Shown here: positions 19,541 to 29,200 of the stretch, piece by piece
How positions within the stretch are numbered: position 1 is the first letter of the stretch
Layout of the letters: each line of letters starts with the position of its first letter
NCBI RefSeq assembly: GCF_001761485.1
Contig: NC_090772.1
Span: 2,168,501-2,232,500, forward strand
DNA: 64,000 bases
Source of the DNA: Yarrowia lipolytica
Lineage: Eukaryota; Ascomycota; Dipodascomycetes; Dipodascales
Direction: 5' to 3'
Position numbers and translations under genes: made by a program
Notes under the pieces: model-generated
The model's input: the letters and a program-made list of their open reading frames with translations, nothing else
Told to the model about the DNA's origin: nothing
The model's database searches: none

Positions 19541-19697
19541 GGTGAACGTTTTTTCTGGTCGCGCTCGATTAATAGCTCTGTTTTGTTAGCCTATAAGTAA
19601 CAGTAACATACAGTATCGTATTTTTATCTCTGATATTTGTATAAGTACATACGAATATCGTACATGTATATATGAGTTCTCGGATGTTACAAATAAT

Positions 19698-19707
19698 TAG
19701 CTTTTTT
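19698..19707. repeat. Likely LINE target-site duplication, 5' side
   Basis: TAGCTTTTTT here equals 13060-13069 and would place the LINE 5' end at 19697, giving a 157-bp leader before ORF1. The run of T fits the T-rich target preference of L1-type endonucleases. Confidence 0.45.
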
Positions 19708-20614
19708 GGGGAATGCTAGCGTAATATTAGTCGGCCGGGAAAAGAACATTGGAATATAGCTTCTGCTCATTCAGGGGGATAAAAACAATGCGATACCCAA
19801 TCATAATATTCTTTCAACCCACAAGGAAAAGCCCCACCGTATGTGTGACACGCGTGCAACGCCGTTGTGCGTTTTCGCGCTGTGTTCCAGAGCAATACAC
19901 GTGCATGCAGAGAAAATTGCTGAACTTAAATCCCTTTTTTTTAGGTGTGAAGTGTGTATTATGCGATGAGCAGAGAAGAGCTACAAGTGAAGTACTTCAG
20001 TTTGAGGTAAAGATATTCTGAACGCGTCCGTACAACTGCGACACATAGGTATCCGACACACTATTACGCGACAAGTCCTCCCTCTCACACCTCAGTGCAT
20101 CTGAAATCCCTTATCTCCACACCGTTCGCGCTAAAAGGCTCACTTGCCTCAGACAACACTCAACTACCACCTGGCTTTCTAAGGAATATCGGACACACTT
20201 CTTCTCAAGAGTCAGAGACTACAAGCACCTAACGTCACTTATCACTAGAAACTGATACTGGTCGGACCTCTTAATCCACACCAAGCCTTCTCAAACTGCT
20301 TCTCTGATAACTATTGTTATCAAACACAACATCAAGGTGGCAAGTATCGTCAGCATTAATCTGCGTCTCCACTTCCCGACTGCTATTAGCTGTGACTCCT
20401 AAGAACGACACTACAAGCTACTTTCCATAGCAACGACACTGGAAGAAACCCCAACGATCCCTCTCACTCATCTTCAAAGTGCCACAAATCGTTGTTCCGG
20501 TCATTCACCAGGTTCCAAAAGAGCCCCCCTAAGGTCAAGAAACAGACCTAACACTGACTACCCGACGGTACAAAGCGTACTGCCATACCAAAAACACTAC
20601 CCACTTAACCAACA
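19708..20614. other. Promoter and leader region of the AGC kinase
   Basis: No gene is supported here. From about 20080 the plus strand becomes rich in CA and CT words, typical of a long Yarrowia 5' leader, ending at the ATG at 20615. The LINE inserted about 900 bp upstream of the kinase start. Confidence 0.5.
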
Positions 20615-22051
20615 ATGAGCGTGTTTATTGATTTCACTGGCACCGCATCGGCTCCGCTGGCATCAACTTCGGCGTCTGACGAGTCCTACATTACCGACTT
20701 TAATGCTATCAAGATCACCTCCACCGAGTCTGGAGAGACTGTGGCCTGTGTCGAGTCTGCCAACGAATCGACTAACGCTTCAAGCGCATCCATTCCCATT
20801 CTTACTCCCAACAAGTCTAATAGCCACCAAAGAAATGGCTCTTTTGGCGCGTCCCACCTTTCCCACCGTCTGGGCAAGTCTTATGAAGTAGGGATCTTTT
20901 CAAACTATGTCTCTTCCAACAGCCCTAGCAGCGTACCCGGTGATTGCTGTGACGATCCCAGTGTCGAGCCTTGCGGCTCTGACATGTTGACACAGTCGTC
21001 TCGTGGAAAGCTGACTACCTCTGACTTTGAACCCATCAAAGTACTTGGATGTGGAGCCTTCGGCAAGGTCCTGCTGGTCCGTGAGAAATCAACTGGTCAT
21101 CTCTACGCTCAGAAGCAGCTCAAGAAAGCCTCCATGATTGTGGAGAAGAAGGCTCTGCAGACAAAAACCGAGCGGGCTATCCTGGAGAGCGTGCGACACC
21201 CCTACATTGTTAAACTCTTCTATGCCCTACAGGACCAGGAGAAGCTCTATCTTATCCTTGAGTATGCACAGGGTGGCGAGCTGTTCCATCACCTTGCTAC
21301 TGAGCATATGCTCCCTGAGCAGACGGCCTCCTTCTACGTGGCCGAAATGATCCTGGCCCTGTCCCATCTGCACCTGAATGTCGGTGTCGTCTACCGAGAT
21401 CTGAAGCCCGAAAACTGTATGCTTGACCAAGATGGACACCTTGTGCTAACAGATTTCGGTCTTTCGAAGGTTGCAACCAATGACACATGCACAACCTTTT
21501 CTGGAACTCCTGAGTACATGGCCCCTGAGGTGCTCCAAGGTAAGGAGTATGACTATTCGGTCGACTGGTGGAGTCTGGGAGCTGTCACCTTCGACCTTCT
21601 CACTGGCAACCCTCCGTTTACCGGCAATGACTATCAGAAGATTCTGGCCAAGATTGACAAGTGCAAGGCAATGAGATATCCCTTCTATCTCTCCCAGGAT
21701 GCGAAGGATTTCCTGAACGGATGCCTCAAGAAGTGTCCTAATAGACGTCTCGGCTCACGTGACTTAGAGAAGGTGAAGAAGATGCGATTTTTCCGAAAGC
21801 TGGATTGGGATCTTCTAGAGGCACGAGATCCTTCGCTGGAGCCTCCTATTAAACCCCTCATTACCGACCCAATTCTGGCAGAAAACTTCTCAACTACTTT
21901 TACCGATATGGTTCTGTCTCCCCCTGGGGACAAATCTCTTGAGACCGGTGACTTTCCTTCTTTCAACGGCTTCAGTTTTACTGCTTCTGAGTCATACATC
22001 AACTCAGGCTTTGCTGGCTTCATGAAGGCCAAGCAAAAGGCGTTTGATTGA
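20615..22051 (+). CDS. YPK3: AGC-family S6-type kinase (Ypk3/Psk1)
   Basis: The 478-residue protein kinase has a Ser/Thr-rich N-terminus (residues 1-130) and a catalytic domain from about 138. Visible elements are the glycine loop GCGAFGKV (146-152), the ATP-binding Lys167, YRDLKPEN with catalytic Asp262, DFG at 280-282, and the activation loop TTFSGTPEYMAPE. The C-terminal tail has a turn motif (SPPGD near 435) and a hydrophobic motif FNGFSF (450-455), both hallmarks of AGC kinases. Similarity to S. pombe Psk1 and budding-yeast Ypk3, which phosphorylate ribosomal protein S6 downstream of TORC1, is my best reading. Regulation by PDK1 and TORC1 is inferred from the family. No catalytic residue is missing. 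Confidence 0.88.
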   Translation: MSVFIDFTGTASAPLASTSASDESYITDFNAIKITSTESGETVACVESANESTNASSASIPILTPNKSNSHQRNGSFGASHLSHRLGKSYEVGIFSNYVSSNSPSSVPGDCCDDPSVEPCGSDMLTQSSRGKLTTSDFEPIKVLGCGAFGKVLLVREKSTGHLYAQKQLKKASMIVEKKALQTKTERAILESVRHPYIVKLFYALQDQEKLYLILEYAQGGELFHHLATEHMLPEQTASFYVAEMILALSHLHLNVGVVYRDLKPENCMLDQDGHLVLTDFGLSKVATNDTCTTFSGTPEYMAPEVLQGKEYDYSVDWWSLGAVTFDLLTGNPPFTGNDYQKILAKIDKCKAMRYPFYLSQDAKDFLNGCLKKCPNRRLGSRDLEKVKKMRFFRKLDWDLLEARDPSLEPPIKPLITDPILAENFSTTFTDMVLSPPGDKSLETGDFPSFNGFSFTASESYINSGFAGFMKAKQKAFD

Positions 22052-22341
22052 CTATGGCAGCTTGTTCCTGATATAATATATAGAGATAGAGATAAATACA
22101 ACATCAACCAAACAACAAAAGAAATATCTAGGTTACAGTAGTTACGAGTACTTGTACGCACTTGTACAAATGCAAAAAGGACCATATTATGAAAGAGTTT
22201 TCGGTGATGCAAAACCCGACATTTGATGACTAATAGATGTACATACACTGTACCCCCAGCCGATCACCCCTGAGGAATAGCCAGTGAGTAGGAACTAATC
22301 AGAATACAAGTGATTGGATTTTTGGGAAGTTCATTGTCACG

Positions 22342-22395
22342 ATATAATATATTATATATATATATAATATATATATATTATATATATATATAATA
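22342..22395. repeat. (TA)n microsatellite
   Basis: A 54-bp run of alternating AT with a few AA/TT interruptions lies between the convergent ends of the kinase and the retropepsin-like gene. It is self-complementary and could form a cruciform. Confidence 0.9.
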
Positions 22396-22563
22396 AAGCT
22401 TTATTCTTCCACATGCGGGCGTGATGAATCTCCACTCTAAGCGCTGCCAAACAGGGCATGAGGATTATCTACAAGTAGCTGTACTGGTACTCTCTCGACC
22501 TTTTGACCGACTTTAGAAAGCACGCATGAAGCTGAATTATGCAAGCATCGCAAATTCGTATGC

Positions 22564-23802
22564 CTATAACTGCAGTGGGCCGTCCAGCCACTTTGTGAAG
22601 TTGGCGTTACCAGGATTCTTCCACCAAATGACGTTAAGAGTGTGGTCAACCCGTGCTACAAAATTTTTGACAAAATCGGACCCCAGGATTGCATCTTCTT
22701 CCATACCTTCAACAACGTAGAAGCGAGTCAGCAGGTTGATATTGTCGATCTTGAAGAAGAGCAAAATGGAACCCACACCACGTACACCCGGGTCATCGAA
22801 CTCGATCTCAGCAAAATCCACCATTCCTAACATGTTAGTGCTCTCAAGAATACGCACAGAGATGGCTGAGACAGGGGAAGAGGGGGAGAAGAGGGCCGAG
22901 TAAGTGAGTCTACCACGAATTCGAAACGGAATAAAAGGGCGATGGTCAGAGGGAACCCCATCAGATTTCTGCCCACAATTTTCCTCCCTGGTCGAATCTC
23001 TGACTTCATTTTCTGTTTTAGGCTTAATACTGGGGGTTGATACAAGATCAAAGAGATAGTCGCACTCTTCATCACCATCAGATTCGTATTGCGGAATTTC
23101 GGGAAGCGGGTGAGGTGTAGTAGGCGAAGCTAACTCTTCCCGTACAGAAGTCTCGAGATTCGGTTTCATGATGGTTTCTCTGGTCATGGTTTCGGTGGCG
23201 ACGCCGTCTTGGTAGACACGCTCAGTAAGGATGGTTTCCATAGCGACTCCATCAAAACCCTGAGCAACTGGCTGCTGTGTTGTCATCAGTCCTGCCCTAC
23301 CGTCTGGAGAATTTTCTTTGTGCAACTCTGTGACTTCGTCGAATGCACCTTCTCCATGCTGATTCACGAGCTTCACCCATACGTTCTTGTATCTCAACCT
23401 CGCGCCCTTGACATCCAGCTTCAGGTTCAACGAGGCCAGAAAGTCAGATCCCAGAACGACCTTTGGGGTAATGTTGTTAACAACGTAGAAGCAATGAGAG
23501 AGTGCAAACTGACCCATGTTGAAGTTCAGAATCAATGTTCCGATGGCTTGGATTTCAGTGCTGGTCGAAGATCCTCCAGGGCGGCTGATGACAGTGCCCT
23601 CTCCATCGATTTCGAGGTGCTGAAAGAGCCTGTGTTCGACGAGAGTCCTTCTGTCTACCAGAGAAACATTTGAATGGGGTGATATCAGAGCTCTGATTTT
23701 GATACCCTTCTTTGGTTTAAGGGCGACTTCAACAAAAGGTGACTGTACTAGATCATCTGTGCCGTCGAGCTTGTAGCAGGTGTAGGGTTGTGTGTAGTCC
23801 AT
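22564..23802 (-). CDS. Protein with two retropepsin-like domains
   Basis: The 412-residue product appears to contain two copies of a retropepsin-like fold, at about 23376-23751 and 22600-22930, joined by a Glu/Thr/Pro-rich linker. Each copy ends with the LGSDF-type segment (VVLGSDFL and ILGSDFV) typical of the aspartyl protease of Ty3/gypsy-type LTR elements. I see no integrase, reverse transcriptase or LTRs around it. The frame is open over its whole length, so it may be a co-opted host gene rather than a resident element. A catalytic motif is not obvious, so protease activity should not be assumed. I prefer the Met at 23802 (MDYTQPYTCYKL); an in-frame Met at 23973 would add 57 residues that look like leader. 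Confidence 0.55.
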   Translation of the reverse strand: MDYTQPYTCYKLDGTDDLVQSPFVEVALKPKKGIKIRALISPHSNVSLVDRRTLVEHRLFQHLEIDGEGTVISRPGGSSTSTEIQAIGTLILNFNMGQFALSHCFYVVNNITPKVVLGSDFLASLNLKLDVKGARLRYKNVWVKLVNQHGEGAFDEVTELHKENSPDGRAGLMTTQQPVAQGFDGVAMETILTERVYQDGVATETMTRETIMKPNLETSVREELASPTTPHPLPEIPQYESDGDEECDYLFDLVSTPSIKPKTENEVRDSTREENCGQKSDGVPSDHRPFIPFRIRGRLTYSALFSPSSPVSAISVRILESTNMLGMVDFAEIEFDDPGVRGVGSILLFFKIDNINLLTRFYVVEGMEEDAILGSDFVKNFVARVDHTLNVIWWKNPGNANFTKWLDGPLQL

Positions 23803-23973
23803 TAGTTGACGATTATCAGTGAATTGAGTGAGTTGAACAAACTGCGAAAGGATACCAACAGTTGCTTTTGTATCGTATGAGATTAATTCTTTCAATAGCC
23901 TATAATGTATGTGTATGTATAACAAATGGTGGTACGATAATATACTTCGTAGGAGTTTGTGAGCAATGGCCAT

Positions 23974-24693
23974 GAGTGGGGTTTATTACCTTCTGTTACT
24001 GGATTCGTATTGATAAAATACAATGATAAAGAATGGGGTTAAATGACAACAAATTTCACCTCGCACCGGCAGTCAGTTCTGAACCAGTAGCGTCAGAGGG
24101 AGCACCTAGACTCCTCCAGTCTCAGTAGATACTGTCTCACAATAGGGTTCATATCACGACGTTTTCTTTGTTTGCCCGAACTGTAGTTCGTAATTCTGCA
24201 CAGACGGGCATTGAAGCTTAATTCAATTTTTGGGCTGGGTATTGAAATTCGCAACTGGTGTCCAGTGTAATACATTTTAGGAACATCTTACTTGTACTAT
24301 GAAGCTCACATTTGCAACGGGGAACCTCCAAATGTTATGTAAGAAGTACTTGCTTTTAAGCTGCTCTGTTTCCGTGTCCGTCGTAGTGCAACGAGCCCAA
24401 TGGCAGTACTGTATGTACATACTGTACTGTACTTGTAGACTTCCGATGATAGTACAGTAATGTAGTGTTTCCCACTTGAAGGCATGCTTGGACATTCGTT
24501 GACCAAATCCACCGTACTTGCACTTTACTGGTACATTGTACCTTACATTCAGTACCCTTGTACGAGTGTTACAGTAAATGGGGATATGTATATTAAATGT
24601 ACAAGTACATACTGTATAATATTAGACATCAATCGCGTACAAGTATTACAGATTTACCACAATATAACATTACACAATACGTTAGTTGCTACA
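23974..24693. other. Intergenic, GTAC-rich in its second half
   Basis: No gene is seen between the retropepsin-like gene and the permease. The segment 24415-24620 is dense in TACTGTAC and GTACAAGTAC words. Confidence 0.5.
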
Positions 24694-26193
24694 CTACTTA
24701 GTAGCATTGGTGTCAACTCTCTCGACGACCTCGACAGTCTCTTGGACACCCTTCTCTTCATCATCAGACATCTCCTTAGTGTACTCAACATGCTCGTGAG
24801 CAACCATCTCAGCCATTCTGTTCTCGGGGCCCAGAAAGGTAACCACGAAAACAAAGGTGAAAACACAGGCGATGAAAATGCACATGACCAAAGAGTAGTT
24901 GTACACACCGGGTCGGTCGACCCCATTATCATCTTTGATGGGGAATTGGGTGCCAATCTGGGCTTCGATAGTGGATGAAGCTGAAGATGCGAGGTTACCA
25001 AGCTGATAGGCCAAACCAACCAGGGATGATCGAAGAGCTGGGGGACACAGTTCAGTAAGATGAATGGGAATGACGCCCCAGGCACCCTGGACGAAGAACT
25101 GCAAGAAGAAAACACCTGCATTAATTCCCGAGTTAGTCACAAAGGCCCAAGGGTAAATCATGGCTCCACCAAGAATACAGGAGATCATGATAGAAAGACG
25201 CCGACCTAACACGGAAGAAAAGTGACCAATGATAACACCACCAGCAATAGCGCCGAGATTAGCAACACAGTTGGTGACCGTAGATCGATCAGGAGAGAAG
25301 CCCAGCTGAACCTTTAGCATAGTGGGGTAGAGATCCTGAGATCCATGGGACATGAAGTTGAAGCCAGCCATGAGAACCACAAGGTAGATGAACATGAGCC
25401 AGTAAGTTTTGAAGGTAGTTTTGATTCCCAACCAGAAATGTTTCTCGACGCCCAAGGCCTCGGCGTTCTGCTTTGATTGGATGTAGGTATCGGTTTCAGG
25501 AAGGAAGAATCGAAAGATGATGATGAGAACTGGGGGACCTGATCCAAACCAGAAGAGAGCTCTCCATCCATGAGGAGATGTGTCTGCAATAGCTCGAGTA
25601 AAGATCACACAAAGCAAATAACCCAGCGCATAACCCTCCTGCAACAGACCGGAAATAACACCTCGGGCCTCAGGGGGACAGTCCTCCAAGGCAGTTGCAG
25701 CAGCGTTACCATAAATACCTCCCATTGCGATTCCAAACAATGCTCGCACTCCCAAAAACTGCTTGTAGGTCTGGACAAAACCCGTTCCAAGCTCCAGCAC
25801 AATAAATAGAACACAGTTGAAGATGAATGGCCATTTTCGACCATAACGATCAGAAGCAACACCGAAGATGATAGCTCCAACAGACCGAAGCATAAGAACA
25901 AGAGTAATACCCCAAGTGATATCTGTGACGCTCACATTAAGGTCCTTAGCGATATCAGAGGCCACCAGAGACACACTGAAAAAATCAAAAGAGTCCCAAG
26001 TCCAACCCGCCAGACCACAGAGAACAAACAGCCATTGCTTCTTGTTAAGAGTCCGAAGAGCAGGGATAGGGTTGATGTGCTTTTTCTCCTCCGCAGAGAG
26101 CTTAGGAGGCTTCAATGTAGTAACTCGAGTTGCCAAGTAGTGCTTGATGCTCTTCCACGAAAGATCTGGGGCAGGGAGGTTGTCCAAATCCAT
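24694..26193 (-). CDS. JEN1: Jen-type monocarboxylate/proton symporter
   Basis: The 499-residue membrane protein belongs to the major facilitator superfamily and should import lactate, pyruvate or related carboxylates with protons across the plasma membrane. It carries the Jen family signature NFMSHGSQDLYPTML at residues 279-293, including the His and Gln-Asp known to matter for substrate. The MFS loop motif GVASDRYGRK is at 111-120. About 12 hydrophobic segments are visible from residue 55 to 455. The acidic C-terminal tail with several Lys is a plausible site for ubiquitin-linked endocytosis. The start at 26193 is supported by a TATA box 54 bp upstream. Yarrowia is known to have several Jen paralogs, so the substrate of this copy is not fixed by sequence alone. 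Confidence 0.92.
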   Translation of the reverse strand: MDLDNLPAPDLSWKSIKHYLATRVTTLKPPKLSAEEKKHINPIPALRTLNKKQWLFVLCGLAGWTWDSFDFFSVSLVASDIAKDLNVSVTDITWGITLVLMLRSVGAIIFGVASDRYGRKWPFIFNCVLFIVLELGTGFVQTYKQFLGVRALFGIAMGGIYGNAAATALEDCPPEARGVISGLLQEGYALGYLLCVIFTRAIADTSPHGWRALFWFGSGPPVLIIIFRFFLPETDTYIQSKQNAEALGVEKHFWLGIKTTFKTYWLMFIYLVVLMAGFNFMSHGSQDLYPTMLKVQLGFSPDRSTVTNCVANLGAIAGGVIIGHFSSVLGRRLSIMISCILGGAMIYPWAFVTNSGINAGVFFLQFFVQGAWGVIPIHLTELCPPALRSSLVGLAYQLGNLASSASSTIEAQIGTQFPIKDDNGVDRPGVYNYSLVMCIFIACVFTFVFVVTFLGPENRMAEMVAHEHVEYTKEMSDDEEKGVQETVEVVERVDTNATK

Positions 26194-26246
26194 GGTGATA
26201 GTTGTGTGGTGAATGAACGAACGAAGAAGGTCAGGTCTTTCTAGTG

Positions 26247-26255
26247 CTATTTATA
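26247..26255 (-). promoter_or_regulatory. TATA box of the Jen permease gene
   Basis: Minus-strand TATAAATAG lies about 54 bp before the ATG at 26193, a consensus TATA element fitting a carbon-source-regulated gene. Confidence 0.65.
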
Positions 26256-29200
26256 TTCCATCGTCAGGATACATATTTAAAGGCATTTTCATAAACAAAG
26301 AGATCTGTATGGTCTCCAGCTATAGATAACATGAAGCTAACTCAACCACTTCTCTCATGTAGCCTAAATTACCCCGGCCTCTTTTGAGACTGAGACAGGT
26401 GGGTCCTAAGGTCAGAGTTCACAAGAGCGGGCGGGTTTTCAGAGTGACTCTTCTCCTTAAAACATAAGTTGAACATTTTTTTTCTTTCACGATGCTCTTT
26501 CTGGCGCCCGTCCCCCAAGCTCATCGCTTGGTATCTTGGTACATCGTATTCGTCTTGGGCTCTTGTCACCAAGGCTTGGATTCTTGGCATTTGGGTTCTT
26601 GGCACGGTCTAACTAAGAGAATATGACACATGAAGACGCATTTTCCCCGGAATTTCCGGTCCCATACTGCTTGTCTTCTTGGCGTGATTAACGCGCCAGG
26701 GTGTACAGGGTTTAGCCGTGCATGCCATATTTTCCAAGAGAAACACATGGGTTGTCCAAGTTGTTGTTAGAGTCCACCTGACCCACAAGGGAAGTTGTAA
26801 TAAAGGGGGAGTCAGTATTATTCCCTTTTCGAGCTCTTCCAGCGTATGTATCGTGTCTGGCTTGGCTAGGAACTTGGCTCCTGACAGCCCTCCTTCACCT
26901 TTCAAATTAAGTTCCGCTAATTTTGTAGATGCCGCGCTATGATTTGCTCGCTCTTGCCCGTCATGGGCTCGTTGAGTTGCCTAGCGCTTCCCCACTTATG
27001 CCAGACAAAGGAATTAGTATTACTAGTGCAAAAGCGGGTTTACTTGGTCCTGCATGCGCCTCTCGACTTGTGTCGTATACTTCTTTTCCTCGTCCATACT
27101 ATGTACTGTAAGTTAGAGTAGGAAATAGGCATGCGAGGCTGGGAAAGCAACGGGAAGACAGACAAATAAGCGGAGAGGTTTCAGGGTGACAATTACGGTC
27201 TAAGGAGAGGAGGAGTGGAGCTCTTCAAGAGGATCTTGCGTTTTTTGGGTACTGTACTCGTACTGTATTGGAATCATGTCTACGCCATAACAAAACCCCT
27301 TCTTAGCCGGCACATCTCGGAAGGAATAACCCGGTGATACGGCTCTCGGAATATTGAGACAAGGGGGGAGGTGAGACATAGGCCGGAGAAATGCGCACTG
27401 GGGATGGAAATAACAAAGAGACTTGAGATGATCAATATGTAGTGGGCTCAGGCATTTTCTATAAAGGGCAAAAAGGTGCGCTTTCGGTGTTACCTTGATC
27501 CGATAACTAACTGAGTGTGTGAAGTACTGTACTCACTCAGGTCTCATCCGGATACGCATCCCACAATTCCCGTGGACATTATGGCAAATATTACCTGAAG
27601 AGGAAAAGGGAACGGCAAGTAGTCTGGCAGTAGCTATGATGAAAACCCAGCTCACTGCATTGCGGGAATGGTGGGATGTAACGTAAGGAACTAATGAGGG
27701 GAAATACAGTACAGTACTATAGCTTCGGAACAACAATGAGGGGTAACTACAGTGGCCCCTGATTTAAGAAAGTAGATCCGTGATGCATGTTTCCCCAGTC
27801 TTTCTCCCTGCCCCAACATAATTCTCCGCACTGGACTGGAGGGAGCTGTCATACGTCAAACACTGCGCAAACCCCGCACTTGGCACCCTTAATACAGGGA
27901 ACGCCTGGAGCACGTTAGCTATGGGTCATTGGAATGTGACTCACCACCCGGTACCGTGGCCCTTAGGTTCTAGCGCTTGTGATGTTGGTATCATAAGTAC
28001 AGTATGGTAGGGTTTTCCGCTTACCGTTGTGTCCATCGACCTACTTGCCTCTAACAGCCGCATATGAACCTTAATAGTGTCACAGATTTGACATGTCGGT
28101 TAGATGCCATGAATTTTTTTTCTTCAAATCCGATGATCTATTGTAAGAGTAGTTACCAGTACTTTAGCGCATGTATTCGTATAAGAATTTCACCCGTTCT
28201 TATTCACCATCTAAAGTGAACAACGTGTCGTCATAATGCATATCTGCATAAAGCAGTTGCAGACGGAATCATAACTGTTGAGTGCTATACCTCGAGGCTG
28301 GACAGGGTTGCGGGAACACCCGGGAGACAAGAAAACAGTATCGCAGTCACATCTCACGTCCAAACAGATGAAGTCGCGTTACCTTTCCGTGGATGTGCGT
28401 CTCAGGTGTCGTTTAGAACCAACCAATGACGTGAGCTTCCATGCTGGCAATGCTGGTATGTACAACGTAGGACTCAAGAAACATCTCTGTCGATAATGAA
28501 GTGGCCAGGGTGGCACGAAACAACAATGGGTATTTGACAATAAAACTTGCTTGGTTACTCTTGTGCATAGACATGTCCATGCCAGCAGGCCAGGGGAGCA
28601 CCCCTTGCCATGAACCGCAGTATTAATACAATATTGTACGAGTACCCACATGGTACGACGTGGAGGATTGCTCAGGATTAAGGCGAGAACTTCTTCGCTA
28701 TGTCACATTATAAGACCATTCATCTACTGTACATTTACTGAGCAGTGTTGGTCTGGCCTACTTGTAGTCAGCTAACGTCGCGGCTTTAAGGACCAAAGGA
28801 ACCTGTATGGAAATGTTTCAATATCAAAAAACCAAACAATAACAGCGTGCGGCAATTACATAGCAAGCAATATGAGAGTTCTACCAGAGCATCACTCGAC
28901 AGTAATCATTTGTGTATTACCACTGGTTTTCCAATTTGACCCAGCTCGTATTCTCGAATGTGAAGTAATGACTCAGTGTTAGTAAAGTGACTATAGAGCT
29001 GTTGATTGGAGAAGGCAATAAAATACTCTAAAAATTGCTTTTCATCCCTCAAATCCCGGGTCCGTTTATTGCAATGTGAAGTAAGTTGGTGCTAAATCGA
29101 CACTAACGGAATCCGAATTTCACAGTCGAAGAAGTGAGGTTTGTTTCACTGAGGGTTTAGAGCAAAAATAGCGGAACCAGACAGCTCTTGCAAAATGTCT

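Larger units (their letters stand above)
13064..19697 (-). mobile_element. Full-length L1-type LINE (Ylli-like)
   Basis: This is a non-LTR retrotransposon of about 6.6 kb on the minus strand. In element order it has a leader (about 19697-19541), ORF1 (19540-17396), ORF2 (17393-13491), a 3' region with a possible third ORF, and a 21-base poly(A) tail seen as T at 13064-13084. ORF1 has a zinc knuckle; ORF2 has endonuclease, reverse transcriptase and a C-terminal zinc motif. Both main ORFs are open from start to stop, so the copy looks young and possibly active. ORF1 and ORF2 are separated only by the junction TAAGCATG, suggesting termination-reinitiation. The family name Ylli comes from knowledge of Yarrowia elements and was not checked by alignment. 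Confidence 0.85.
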
